Under the pieces are notes generated by a model. The model was not told the origin of the DNA and searched no databases. It saw nothing but the letters and a program-made list of their open reading frames with translations. From Spartobacteria bacterium (GTDB lineage Bacteria > Verrucomicrobiota > Verrucomicrobiia > Chthoniobacterales > UBA10450), in assembly GCA_003134785.1 (NCBI GenBank), contig PLCN01000007.1, positions 16,443 through 80,442 of the forward strand: a stretch of 64,000 nt of DNA, in the 5' to 3' direction. Below, in pieces: positions 17,651 through 27,201 of the stretch. Each line of letters begins with the position of its first letter. Positions within the stretch are counted from its first letter, which is position 1. Position numbers and translations under genes: made by a program.

Positions 17651-19165
17651 TTAGGCACTTCGATCAGCGGAGAATCCTCCGCGCCAGGCGAAGTAAACCG
17701 GGATGCCGGTCAGGACGAGTAGATAACCGATGCCGGAAGTCGTGGGCGCGAGATAAGCGAGGTCGACGATCAAAAAGGCGGCGAGAAGAACGGAGATGAT
17801 GGGAACGATTGGGTATCCCCAGGTCCGATAGGGGCGTTCGGCGGCGGCATTCTTTCGGCGTAGGACGATGACCGCTACAACCAGGAGCACGTAAAAGACA
17901 AGGTCGGCGGAGACGATGTATTCGAGTAACTGAGTGTAGACGTTGCCATAGCTGACCGCGCCGGTCGCCGGGTCGACGATCACAGTGCGAGGCAGAGTGA
18001 GAAAGGCGGCCCAAATTCCCTGCGCGATCAGCGCGGCGGCAGGAACACTTCGCGCATTGATGGTGCCGATGCGGCGGAAGAACAAACGGTCGCGCGCCAT
18101 CGCGTAATAAACACGCGCGCCGGCCAGGATGAGCCCGTTGTTGCAGCCGAAGGTGGAAATCATGATCGCGGCCGCCATCGCGAGCGCACCCGGATTGCCA
18201 AAGACGGAATTCATCGCGGCGACGGCTACGCGATTTTGCGGAGCGTGCTGGATTCCATCGAGCGGCAGCGTCGCGACGTAAGCGAGGTTCGCGAGGAGGT
18301 AAAGCACGACGACCAATCCGCAGCCGGCTAGGAGCGCGCGAGAGAGATTGCGGCCGGGATCCCGCACTTCACTTCCGATGAAGGTCACGTTCGTCCAGGC
18401 CGTTTGGGCGAAGAGCGGACCGACCATGGCTTTGCCAAAGAGCAACGCCAGCGCAAGCCCGCCGACGACGGTGAATCCAGGTTGCGCTAACTGCGGGCTC
18501 CAGCCGTTTTTCCACGAATCCCACCAGTCCCAGGAAAGCGCCGCGCTGTCCGCCTTCCAACCTAACGACAGGCCAATGACGATGAGCGCAAGAAGTGCCG
18601 CCGTTTTCGCGAAGGTAAAAGTGTTCTGGACAAACTTACCCGTCTCGAGGCCGCGCGTGTTTGTCCAGGTCAGCAATAGAATCAAGGCGACGGCTACGAG
18701 TTGTTCGGTGGAAAGACTGATGGCGTAGCCGCCGAAGAGATGCATTGGCCTAACGAGAAAATGATCCGTGGCGATAGCCGGCGCGAAGACCCCTACGAAC
18801 TTCGCGAAGGCAATTGCCACCGCGGCGATGGTGCCCGTTTGGATGACGAGAAAGAGCGTCCAGCCGAAAAGAAAACCAAGCGAAGGGCCGTAGGCTTCGC
18901 GGAGGAAAACATAAACTCCGCCGGCGCGCGGCATCATCGCGGCCAGCTCCGAGCAGCAGAGGGCGCCCGTGATCGTCATCAAGCCGGCTACGGCCCAAGC
19001 CAGGAGCAGCCAGCCGGGCGCGCCGCTCAGCCGCGCGGATTCGGCCGAGGTAATGAAGATGCCGGAGCCAATCATCGAGCCGACCACAATCATGGTCGCG
19101 TCGAGCGGGCCAAGACCGCGAACTAATTTCTGATTTTCGCCGCGCGATTGTTCAGCGTTTTGCAT
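17651..19165 (-). CDS. APC-family amino acid permease
   Basis: LGPLDATMIVVGSMIGSGIFITSAESAR; ~12 hydrophobic segments. Confidence 0.92.
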   Translation of the reverse strand: MQNAEQSRGENQKLVRGLGPLDATMIVVGSMIGSGIFITSAESARLSGAPGWLLLAWAVAGLMTITGALCCSELAAMMPRAGGVYVFLREAYGPSLGFLFGWTLFLVIQTGTIAAVAIAFAKFVGVFAPAIATDHFLVRPMHLFGGYAISLSTEQLVAVALILLLTWTNTRGLETGKFVQNTFTFAKTAALLALIVIGLSLGWKADSAALSWDWWDSWKNGWSPQLAQPGFTVVGGLALALLFGKAMVGPLFAQTAWTNVTFIGSEVRDPGRNLSRALLAGCGLVVVLYLLANLAYVATLPLDGIQHAPQNRVAVAAMNSVFGNPGALAMAAAIMISTFGCNNGLILAGARVYYAMARDRLFFRRIGTINARSVPAAALIAQGIWAAFLTLPRTVIVDPATGAVSYGNVYTQLLEYIVSADLVFYVLLVVAVIVLRRKNAAAERPYRTWGYPIVPIISVLLAAFLIVDLAYLAPTTSGIGYLLVLTGIPVYFAWRGGFSADRSA

Positions 19166-19177
19166 GCGAGTCTAGAT

Positions 19178-19260
19178 CTTTGGTAGGGCGAGACTCTGTC
19201 GAGCCGTCGGGTTGTGTAGCCGCGCTTTGATTCGGCTCGACAGAGTCTCGCCCTACCAAA
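19178..19260. repeat. Family A inverted repeat (REPIN-like)
   Basis: TTTGGTAGGGCGAGACTCTGTCGAGCCG ... CGGCTCGACAGAGTCTCGCCCTACCAAA, perfect 28-bp arms. Confidence 0.94.
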
Positions 19261-19268
19261 AGAAATAT

Positions 19269-20024
19269 TCATGGCGGTGGAGCAGGCGCGGCGATCAGAA
19301 CCTTTTCGAGTTCGAGGCGTTTCCGCAACTCGCGCACGAAGATGACCGCCTGCGGATTGTCGCCATGCACGCATACGGTGCCGGCCAAAACAGGAACATC
19401 CGTTCCATCTACGGCACGTACTTTCCCCTCGAGCAACATGCGGATAATGCGATCGGCGGCTTCGACCGGATCGTGCACAAACGCATCGGGGCGCGACCGC
19501 GGAACAAGCGAGCCACCCGCGAGATAATTGCGGTCGGCAAAAACTTCGGACGCGGTCTCTAGTCCAAGCTCAGTGGCAGCGTAATCGAGCTGGCTCCCGA
19601 CCGGTGCGAAGAGGATTGCTTTCGCGTCGAGGGTGAAGATGGCATTCGCGATCACATCGGCCAGCGCCCGGTCGCGCACGGCCATATTGTAAAGTGCGCC
19701 ATGAGGTTTGACGTGATTCATTCGCCCGCCCGCCGCGCGCGCCAGGGCTTGAAACGCTCCGACCTGATAAGCGACGTAGGAATAAACTTCAGCCGGTGGC
19801 ATCGCCATTTCGGTACGGCCAAAGTTTTCGCGATCGGGGAAACTTGGATGCGCACCCACCGCGACACCCCGTTGGAGTGCCGCTTGGATCGAAGCGAAAA
19901 TCGAGGCCGGATCGCCGGCGTGAAAACCGCAAGCGATGTTCGCGGAGCTAACCAGATCGAGAATTTCCTCATCGTGCCCCGCGCCCTCGCCGAGATCGGA
20001 ATTGAGATCGACGACGAGGTTCAT
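19269..20024 (-). CDS. pxpA: 5-oxoprolinase subunit PxpA (LamB/YcsF family)
   Basis: VDLNSDLGEGAGHDEEILDLVSSANIACGFHAGDP; VKPHGALYN; CVHGDNPQAV. Confidence 0.95.
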   Translation of the reverse strand: MNLVVDLNSDLGEGAGHDEEILDLVSSANIACGFHAGDPASIFASIQAALQRGVAVGAHPSFPDRENFGRTEMAMPPAEVYSYVAYQVGAFQALARAAGGRMNHVKPHGALYNMAVRDRALADVIANAIFTLDAKAILFAPVGSQLDYAATELGLETASEVFADRNYLAGGSLVPRSRPDAFVHDPVEAADRIIRMLLEGKVRAVDGTDVPVLAGTVCVHGDNPQAVIFVRELRKRLELEKVLIAAPAPPP

Positions 20025-21007
20025 GACCGTTGCAGGCTCAAGCCAACGCGGAAGCGCGCGAAATCATCCTCGCGTTCGCGCAAGAGCTGCTGCGCTTCGG
20101 CGAGCGAGACTTCGTGGAAACGAACGAGATCGCCGGCCCAAAGCTGCGCGGCAATCGGCAGGTCCACCGTAATCACGTGACCGATTTTCGGATAACCGCC
20201 GATGGTTTGGCAATCACCGAGCAAAAGAATCGGCTTTCCGTTCGGCGGAACTTGCAGTGTCCCCGGAGCGACCGCTTCCGAAAGCAGATCGCTTGCATTC
20301 ACACGCTCCAAGTTCGATCCATCGAGCCGGGCGCCCATGCGATCGGAATCAAGCGTGACCGTGAAGGGTTCGCCGACCAATGCCGTTTGGGCCGCGGGAG
20401 TAAAGCGCGTCCAATCCGGTCCACGCAGGATTCGCAGAAAACGGTCTCGTTGCGCCGTCGTGACCCAGGCGGACGACGCAGTCCACTCCGCAATTTTCCG
20501 GTCGCCAAACATCTCCGCCATGCGAGCTGGTGAGATCGCTGGATCTCCGAGCTGAAGCGTATCGCCATCGCGAAGCGTCCGCCCTTCATGGCCGCCGAAA
20601 TTTCCGCGCAGATCGGTCGAGCGACTGCCGAGAACCAGTGGCACATCGATCCCGCCGGAAATCGCCAGCCATGCGCGTGAGCCCGCGTTCGGCGCGGTCA
20701 TAATCAACTCTTCGCCCTTCGTGATCAGACCCGCATGACCCGGCGGAAGATCGGCGGCACCAATCCGAACGGTGAACGCGCCACCACACCAGGCCACCAC
20801 GCGCTGATCTTCAAACCGCAACCGCAGTTTCCCTAAAGTCGCTTCGAGACCGGCGGCGTTGTCTTCATTGCCGACCAACGCGTTTGCCACGCGCATCGCA
20901 TGCGCGTCGAGCGCGCCTCCAATCGAAACACCGGATTGTCGGAAGCCCGCTCGACCCAGGTCCTGGACGGAGGTCAGAAAACCGGCGGACTGAATAAAGG
21001 CGTTCAC
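20021..21007 (-). CDS. pxpC: 5-oxoprolinase subunit PxpC (biotin-dependent carboxyltransferase family)
   Basis: SAGFLTSVQDLGRAGFRQSGVSIGGALDAHAMRVANALVGN; probable GTG start at 21007 overlapping pxpB. Confidence 0.92.
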   Translation of the reverse strand: MNAFIQSAGFLTSVQDLGRAGFRQSGVSIGGALDAHAMRVANALVGNEDNAAGLEATLGKLRLRFEDQRVVAWCGGAFTVRIGAADLPPGHAGLITKGEELIMTAPNAGSRAWLAISGGIDVPLVLGSRSTDLRGNFGGHEGRTLRDGDTLQLGDPAISPARMAEMFGDRKIAEWTASSAWVTTAQRDRFLRILRGPDWTRFTPAAQTALVGEPFTVTLDSDRMGARLDGSNLERVNASDLLSEAVAPGTLQVPPNGKPILLLGDCQTIGGYPKIGHVITVDLPIAAQLWAGDLVRFHEVSLAEAQQLLREREDDFARFRVGLSLQRS

Positions 21008-21714
21008 GGCGAAAATGAATCGAATTCTTTCCTCGAAATTTCTCGGAACCGGACTCGATCTCCTGCCTGAAGCATCGTGGGAGGGTCGCAGTGAACGTCG
21101 AACAACCGAAGCGGTGTGCGCCCGATCAAATTCCAACCGCCGGGCGAAGTTCGCGGATAGATCCCCGTTTGCCCGCCGCCGATTCCAACCGAACCAGCGG
21201 GCACTTCCTTGCGTGGAGCGGCGCGCCGCGGGGTCGCGAGTTCCGGTGGCAGCCCGCTCAGAAACGGAAAGCCAGCGATGAATCCCACACAGCTAACACG
21301 ATAAGCCCCGCTCGCATGCCGGCGGATTACTTCGGCCTCAGCCAGATCAGTCACCCGAGCCACATCACCGAGATCGGGCGCCAACCCGCGATCGTAACAA
21401 ACCGGAATCTCGATCAGCGGCGCTTCGATTTCGGCTTCGTTTTCAAAAGATGACGCGTTTAAGATGCTCTGGATTTTTGCGCTGAGAAAATCGAACGGCG
21501 CTTGATCGGAATCGGCGGATTCGATTCGGGCCGGATCATAAAAAACCCCGATCGTTGTGTAGGCAGGCGCCAGCTCGGTCACGCCCGGAATTGCCGCGGC
21601 CTTGAGATAGCCGAGAGCGGCAAGCACCGCATTCAAGGACGCTTCAGGATCACGCGCAAAATCATCGACGACGCGTATGATCAGCGCGGAGTCTCCGAGC
21701 GGCTCGATTCGCAT
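21004..21714 (-). CDS. pxpB: 5-oxoprolinase subunit PxpB
   Basis: PVCYDRGLAPDLGDVARVTDLAEAEVIRRHASGAYRVSCVGFIAGFPFLSGLPPELATPRRAAPRKEVPAGSVGIGGGQTGIYPRTSPGGWNLIGRTP. Confidence 0.95.
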   Translation of the reverse strand: MRIEPLGDSALIIRVVDDFARDPEASLNAVLAALGYLKAAAIPGVTELAPAYTTIGVFYDPARIESADSDQAPFDFLSAKIQSILNASSFENEAEIEAPLIEIPVCYDRGLAPDLGDVARVTDLAEAEVIRRHASGAYRVSCVGFIAGFPFLSGLPPELATPRRAAPRKEVPAGSVGIGGGQTGIYPRTSPGGWNLIGRTPLRLFDVHCDPPTMLQAGDRVRFREISRKEFDSFSP

Positions 21715-21739
21715 GATTGCGTACTGTAGCGGCGGCCGT

Positions 21740-22024
21740 CTATCGCTGCACTGCGTTACCGGACGAGTCTTCCGCCGAAACCGCCACAGCCACGTCCTTC
21801 ACCGATTCCTTAATCTTTTCGACCGAAGGATGAACCTCTCGAAGCATATCATGCTCCGCCTCGGATAACTGCTCGATCCGTTTCGTTACGGCGTGCAACT
21901 CCTGCAGCATGGTTTCCTGACGGGAGGAGAGCCGATGCATCCACCAGAAGCAGACCACCCAACAGCCGGTGCCGACCCAGCCGAGGATAAGTGCGATTGT
22001 CTGCATATCGAAGCGCGTGTTCAT
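21740..22024 (-). CDS. Small membrane-anchored hypothetical protein
   Basis: One N-terminal TM segment (IALILGWVGTGCWVVCFWWM) then coiled-coil-like region. Confidence 0.5.
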   Translation of the reverse strand: MNTRFDMQTIALILGWVGTGCWVVCFWWMHRLSSRQETMLQELHAVTKRIEQLSEAEHDMLREVHPSVEKIKESVKDVAVAVSAEDSSGNAVQR

Positions 22025-22115
22025 GCAGCGATCCTCGCTCGTGATTTGATATGTCGTCTCATCCGGATAAGAGGAAGGGAATTAATCGCCGCGCTTTGCG
22101 CGAAAGCCAACTCCA

Positions 22116-22727
22116 ATGAACTGCCTCATCCCCCTCGCCATGAACCTCGCGGGAATGCTCTTGATCTATTCGCTGATGGCTCTGGCACTCGCCCGGCTGA
22201 GCTGGCGCGGGCGCGGCATCGTCCCCCCACTCGCGACGATAATGATCGCTGGTCTTTTTTGGAGCGCACCAGCAACCCTGGCTGGAAAAATCTTCGGCCC
22301 GGTTTCCTACTCGCTCTGGTTTGGCAACTGGCTCATCTCCGGGTTCAGCGTCGTCATCCTTTGTCAGACCGTGCGCTGGATTCCGCGACAACTGGAAGAT
22401 ACGGCGCGGCTCGATGGATGTGGCTGGTTCGGGACCTATTATCATATCGTTTTACCACTCGTTAGGCGCGAGCTTGCGCTAATCGCGTTTTTGACCTTGA
22501 TGGGAACATCAGGCCTGTGTTGGGCCGCTCTCACCATGCGTGGTGGCCCCTATGCCTTTCAGCCGCCATGGTTCGCCTGGTTGTCGCCGATCTCGATCGA
22601 CGGCGAATCCAATCCAACCCTGGCCCTCTTTCTGGGCGAGATCGTCGCCAGCTCCATAGTCTTAACCCTGCCGGTGATGTTGGTCTTCCTTTTCGCGAAA
22701 CGTGCTCTGTCCCCGTCACCGCGCTAG
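22116..22727 (+). CDS. ABC transporter permease-like protein (MalG-type EAA loop), orphan
   Basis: LEDTARLDGCGWFGTYYHIVLPLVRRELALIAFLTLMGTSG resembles the EAA motif; several TM segments. Confidence 0.6.
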   Translation: MNCLIPLAMNLAGMLLIYSLMALALARLSWRGRGIVPPLATIMIAGLFWSAPATLAGKIFGPVSYSLWFGNWLISGFSVVILCQTVRWIPRQLEDTARLDGCGWFGTYYHIVLPLVRRELALIAFLTLMGTSGLCWAALTMRGGPYAFQPPWFAWLSPISIDGESNPTLALFLGEIVASSIVLTLPVMLVFLFAKRALSPSPR

Positions 22728-22795
22728 GATGCCAGATAGGAGCGATTGACCCCAATCGCCCGCGGTCGGTTCGGCGAACCGCCCTTACTTCCCCG

Positions 22796-23395
22796 TCAGT
22801 TCAGGTGGATCGCTTCGATCTGAATATCGACTGCGACATCGTTCCCGATCATCGAGACGGCTTCGATGCTCCTGCTCCATGCTAGTCCAAACTCGCTGCG
22901 TTTGATCGGCGCTGTCGTGATGCGCCAACGGCTAGTTTGATTTTCGGCCGCTCCGAGCAATTGCGCGTGAAGTGTGATCGTGCGCGTCACGCCATGCATT
23001 GTCAGATCTCCAATGATGTCGCCGGAGCTCGGACCAGTCTGCTTCACGCGGCGGCTTTTGAAGGTGATCTCCGGATATTTGCCGACGTTAAAAAAATCGT
23101 CGCCGCGCAGATGCTCGTCGCGCTTCGCAATCGCGGTGTCGATACTCGCCGCCTGAATCGTGGCGATGACGGAGGATTTTTCCTGATGCTCCCGATTGAC
23201 TTCGATTGTTCCGCTGAACTTCGTGAACTTGCCTTTGGCAGTTCCGAGCATATGTCGAACCTTGAAGTCAATCGTGGACTGTGCCAGATCGGATTTGAAA
23301 GTCTCGTTCGCGCGAACGCTGGAGATACCGACGGCCAGAGACAGGCCGGCCGCGAGCAGCAGAGTAGACGTTTTCACAGGCAAAGGTCGTTCCAC
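22796..23395 (-). CDS. YceI-family periplasmic lipid-binding-like protein
   Basis: FKSDLAQSTIDFKVRHMLGTAKGKFTKFSGTIEV...KRDEHLRGDDFFNVGKYPEITFKS...GDLTMHGVTRTITL. Confidence 0.9.
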   Translation of the reverse strand: MERPLPVKTSTLLLAAGLSLAVGISSVRANETFKSDLAQSTIDFKVRHMLGTAKGKFTKFSGTIEVNREHQEKSSVIATIQAASIDTAIAKRDEHLRGDDFFNVGKYPEITFKSRRVKQTGPSSGDIIGDLTMHGVTRTITLHAQLLGAAENQTSRWRITTAPIKRSEFGLAWSRSIEAVSMIGNDVAVDIQIEAIHLN

Positions 23396-23477
23396 CGTCC
23401 ATCCCGTGGCAAATCGGCGAAGGTAACAGCGGCGTTACCTTGCGAGTTAGACAGACCGACGACGAGTCAAAGCGCTT

Positions 23478-23614
23478 TTTGTAGCCGCTTCGCTGCGAAG
23501 CGCGGTAGATGCGTCGCATTCAATCGTCCACCCGCCTTAGCCTTGGGGCCAACCAACACGCCGCCCACCCGCCTCCGCCTCGCTTCGGCGCGGCAAGCAG
23601 GGCGGCAGCTACAG
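23478..23614. repeat. Family D element; right head overlaps the recO stop codon
   Basis: TGTAGCCGCTTCGCTGCGAAGCG...GGGCGGCAGCTACAG. Confidence 0.82.
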
Positions 23615-24157
23615 AAGCGCCGCGAGTGCCTTGCGCAAGTCCGCGCGCGAGCTCGGCAGCCGCCCGAAGAGATTTGCCAGCGCCATCGCGGGATCGCTCT
23701 TGAGCATCTTGGTGTCGTGGACGCCGGCGATTCGCGCCAGCTCAGTTTCGAAGTGGAGCATCGCGCGAAGGTTCGGGTCCTTCGCGCTCAGATAAGTGAA
23801 AGCGCGCCGAAGCAGCGCGAATAGCTCCGGCTCGTGATGGTCGGACTCGGTGCAGATCTCGATCAACTCCACGAAATAAGATGCGGCCTGCGTCCGCCGA
23901 AAATTTTCGCGAATACCGCCGAAAGGATTCTTCAACGCAACTTCCGTCAGCGTATGCAAGTTCGACTTCCTGCTGCGCGCGATCTGGATTTCTGCTTCGA
24001 AGAACAGATCCAGTTTTCCCGCGAATGGACTTTTCGCGCGCCGGGCGCCGCGCGCGACGGTCTGGATGCAGCCTAACGATTCCGTGCACCACGAGATGAT
24101 AAGACTCGTGTCGCTCAGCTTTCGCTTACGAAGCAGAATGGCCGTGGTACTTTCCAT
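23609..24157 (-). CDS. recO: DNA repair protein RecO
   Basis: MESTTAILLRKRKLSDTSLIISWCTESLGCIQTVARGARRAKSPFAGKLDLFFEAEIQIARSRKSNLHTLTEV. Confidence 0.85.
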   Translation of the reverse strand: MESTTAILLRKRKLSDTSLIISWCTESLGCIQTVARGARRAKSPFAGKLDLFFEAEIQIARSRKSNLHTLTEVALKNPFGGIRENFRRTQAASYFVELIEICTESDHHEPELFALLRRAFTYLSAKDPNLRAMLHFETELARIAGVHDTKMLKSDPAMALANLFGRLPSSRADLRKALAALL

Positions 24158-24171
24158 CGACGGCAAAGGAA

Positions 24172-24232
24172 TAGACAGGATTAACGGGATTCACAGATTG
24201 GTTCTCCTCATCCTGTTAATCCTGTCTGTCTA
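24172..24232. repeat. Family I inverted repeat (AGACAGGATTAACGGGAT...ATCCTGTTAATCCTGTCT)
   Basis: Arms of ~18 bp with short loop, each arm internally repetitive. Confidence 0.85.
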
Positions 24233-24281
24233 AATTCGATGTTGTTCCAACAGTTTCGACGAGGCGAAATAAACGCGGCAG

Positions 24282-25844
24282 TCAATCCCACTTCTTCATC
24301 TTCGGCCAAAGCGCTGGCAGAGGAGCGTTCAGGTCGCGGCAGACAAAGATTTGGAAGTGCTCGTCGCGCCGCGAGTACGGATGGTAGGTTCGGCCAGCGG
24401 ACTCCACGCTGGCGAAGTGTTCTCGATCACCCGTGCCATCGCTGCCGAGCACGATCACGCTTTCGCCGGTGTAATCGCGCGGGCCCCAATACCAATAGTT
24501 TTGATGATTGCTGATCGCCTTCGGCAGCCCGTATTTTTTCCCGAAGAAATCGATCGCTCCCGCCTGGCCGTAACTGTTGGCAAAGATCGCGGTCACCGCG
24601 CGTTGCTCGGGCGGCAGCGCGTTATAGACGCGCGCCACTTCCCGCGCCATTTCCTTCCAGCCAAACTCATCGGCGAAATATTGCGGCAAGGGACCAGTCG
24701 GCTGGTTCTCGGCCTTGGGCGGCTCGAGCCCGATCGCTTTTTGATAACGGATATAAGTCTCGGCGCGCAGAACGGGCGACACCGTTGGCGCAAGCAAACA
24801 AGTCGCGGCCACGATCAACCCAACGTAAATGCCGCGGCTCCACCGGGCCCTTTCGCGAGTCATCTTTTCAAACGCGATCGCGCCGGCCGCGAAGAGCATT
24901 GGATATGCGGCGGAGAGATAATAATTTTTCCCTTTCAAAACAATGAAGGCGCCAAGCATTAAGACATAAGTCCAACCGAGGATCCGATAGCGGCTGCCAT
25001 CCCGATTCAAGAACAGCCAGCCAATACCGCCGAGCCAGAGCGGAAACAGAATCGGATTCATCAGCATGGCTTGGTCCGCGACGAAAGCGATCGGACCGCG
25101 CACCACGTCTCGTCCAGTGCCGCGAATATTCTGCATTAATTCGAGGAACGGAAAGTTGTGCCGAATCAGCCAGATCAAGTTTGGGAGAAAGATCAGGAGC
25201 GAGCAAAAAGCTCCGAGCCAGATCCAGGCGTTCGAGAGAAAACGGCGCTGCGGTGTGAGGAGCAACGCAACAAAAACCGCCAGGGCGAAAAAGGCAGTGG
25301 TGTATTTATTTTCCATCCCGAGCCCGAGGAGAACGCCGAACCAAAGCCAGTAATGCGGGTCGCTTCGATTGATCGCGCGGACGATGCACCAGACACATCC
25401 GAGCCAGATGAGCGGCTCGAAGGCGTTCATTGTCATCCAATGATGGAGCAGCAGGTAAACGGGAGCGGCTATGACCGCGAGGGCCGCGAGGGCCTGGGCA
25501 AAAACACCCCCGCCCATTTCGCGCGCCAGCTTTCCGGTTAACCAAACCGTCGCGGCGCCCGCGAGCGCAGGCAGCAGACGCAAGCCGATGAGCGATTCGC
25601 CGAAAAGGTGGCGCGCAATCCAAGTGATGAAAGCGATCAGCGGCGGCTGATCGACGTAACCGAAATCCAGATGCTCGGAGCAGGCGAGATAATACAGCTC
25701 GTCGCGAAAAATTCCGTAACGGCCGGCGGTGAGAAGATGAAAAATAAATTTTGCGGCCGCCAGTAACAACACGATGCCAGGACCGGAAAGAAAACCCGAA
25801 GCGGCGGGCGGTCCGGCACGCGTGAGGTGAATCGCCCTTTCCAT
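24282..25844 (-). CDS. Glycosyltransferase family 39-like membrane protein
   Basis: YGIFRDELYYLACSEHLDFGYVDQPPLIAFITWIARHLFGESLIGLRLLPALAGAATV; many TM segments. Confidence 0.88.
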   Translation of the reverse strand: MERAIHLTRAGPPAASGFLSGPGIVLLLAAAKFIFHLLTAGRYGIFRDELYYLACSEHLDFGYVDQPPLIAFITWIARHLFGESLIGLRLLPALAGAATVWLTGKLAREMGGGVFAQALAALAVIAAPVYLLLHHWMTMNAFEPLIWLGCVWCIVRAINRSDPHYWLWFGVLLGLGMENKYTTAFFALAVFVALLLTPQRRFLSNAWIWLGAFCSLLIFLPNLIWLIRHNFPFLELMQNIRGTGRDVVRGPIAFVADQAMLMNPILFPLWLGGIGWLFLNRDGSRYRILGWTYVLMLGAFIVLKGKNYYLSAAYPMLFAAGAIAFEKMTRERARWSRGIYVGLIVAATCLLAPTVSPVLRAETYIRYQKAIGLEPPKAENQPTGPLPQYFADEFGWKEMAREVARVYNALPPEQRAVTAIFANSYGQAGAIDFFGKKYGLPKAISNHQNYWYWGPRDYTGESVIVLGSDGTGDREHFASVESAGRTYHPYSRRDEHFQIFVCRDLNAPLPALWPKMKKWD

Positions 25845-25877
25845 GTCAGTGGCGCGGTCGGTGAAAACGCGAGGCCG

Positions 25878-26975
25878 TCAATCACCGCTCTTGCGGGCTG
25901 AGACCGTGGCCGGCGTTTTTCCCGGCCGATACATCGACGCTCCGTAACAAACGGCGGCGGTTCCATCGCGCGCGTAACGCACCTTTTTTAGATTCGCGTC
26001 CCAGCGTTCCAGGTAGCTGCAGTTCGCGGTTTTGTCGCTCCCGGGAATGGGAACATAACGCACATAGTCAAGGGCCAGGAAGGCCGGTTCCCCGGCCAAT
26101 GGAATGGGCGCGGCCCAATTGGGCGACAGCCGAACAAAGCGACGATTCGTTAGGTCGAGGGCGTAGTCGGTATCGCCATCGGTGCTGCCCAAATGCACTC
26201 CGAAAAAGGCGAGACGGAGCGGCGGCTCAATCAGAAAGCGGTCCCCTTTTTCCTTCAGCTGGAGTTGTTCGACCGCACCTTCAAAGCCGGGCAGCTTCGC
26301 GAATTCAAACTCCTTTCCCGATTTCAGATCGCGCAGGAGGTAATGCTTCCCGTGCTCGGGGCCGTTGACGGAGTCATCCTCGTCCTGCTTTATTTCGCGC
26401 AGAATCAGTTCGACGGAACCATCGGGCGCGCGGAAGTGCGGACTGCGCTGCCCGAACGGCGTCGAACTTTCATCGTCACCCGAACCTTCCATTTCCGGCC
26501 ACGCGAAGTAGGGCGAGCTTTTGGTAGCGTCATACCATTCCGGTGCCGCATCCAGCCGCTTGAGCGCATCGCCCTTCGGCTGGACGCTCCAAAACTCGAA
26601 CTTGTTTTCACCAATCTCCCGCGTGAACACGATCGTCTCGCCATCCGGCGCGAAAATCGGATCGAGATCCTGGCCCGAATCGTCCTTGGTCAATTGCCGG
26701 AGAGGCATTCCGTCTTCGCGATACAGAAACAGGTGCGCGTGGCTCTCGCCCTGTGCCAGGAGGTATCGGATCGCGACGACGATTTCCGAAGCGGCGTTTG
26801 CACTTGCGATTGCCAGAACCATGCACGCCAGGAGTGCGAACAGCCGGAGCCATCTCATCCAAAGAGCGGCGTTCTCCAGACCGCCGACCAACCGACGGCG
26901 GTTTGGAAACCGCCGCTCCTTGAAGCGCGACAACATCTCGCCGGTTTGCCGGAAGTGATGATTGTTGTCAATCAT
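25878..26975 (-). CDS. PD40/TolB-like beta-propeller secreted protein
   Basis: DLDPIFAPDGETIVFTREIGENKFEFWSVQPKGDALKRL; signal peptide MRWLRLFALLACMVLAIASANA probably starts at 26858. Confidence 0.7.
   Translation of the reverse strand: MIDNNHHFRQTGEMLSRFKERRFPNRRRLVGGLENAALWMRWLRLFALLACMVLAIASANAASEIVVAIRYLLAQGESHAHLFLYREDGMPLRQLTKDDSGQDLDPIFAPDGETIVFTREIGENKFEFWSVQPKGDALKRLDAAPEWYDATKSSPYFAWPEMEGSGDDESSTPFGQRSPHFRAPDGSVELILREIKQDEDDSVNGPEHGKHYLLRDLKSGKEFEFAKLPGFEGAVEQLQLKEKGDRFLIEPPLRLAFFGVHLGSTDGDTDYALDLTNRRFVRLSPNWAAPIPLAGEPAFLALDYVRYVPIPGSDKTANCSYLERWDANLKKVRYARDGTAAVCYGASMYRPGKTPATVSARKSGD
26863..26921. repeat. Family K inverted repeat (GGAG-CGGCGGTTTCCAAACCGCCG type)
   Basis: aagagcggcgttctccagaccgccg ... 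cggcggtttggaaaccgccgctcctt. Confidence 0.8.
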
Positions 26976-27007
26976 AGCGATGGAGCCGCGCGCTCGCGCA
27001 CCGCGTC

Positions 27008-27174
27008 GTCATCCTGAGCCGCGCAGACGGCGAAGGACCTCCCAACAGGTCAAAGGTTACTCAAAGCAGTTGCCGTAATGTTCAAGGTTAGATCTACGGG
27101 GGACGCGAAGCGGTGGCACGCGGCCCTTCCCTTCGACTGCGAGGTCCCTCGCCGTCTGCGCGGCTCGGGATGAC
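27008..27174. repeat. Family B inverted repeat (GTCATCCTGAGCCGCGCAGACGGCGAAGGACCTC...)
   Basis: 34-bp arms, near-identical to copies at 35899, 42537 and 53702. Confidence 0.93.
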
Positions 27175-27201
27175 ACGCATTTTTTGAAACCGCTATCCTA
27201 A

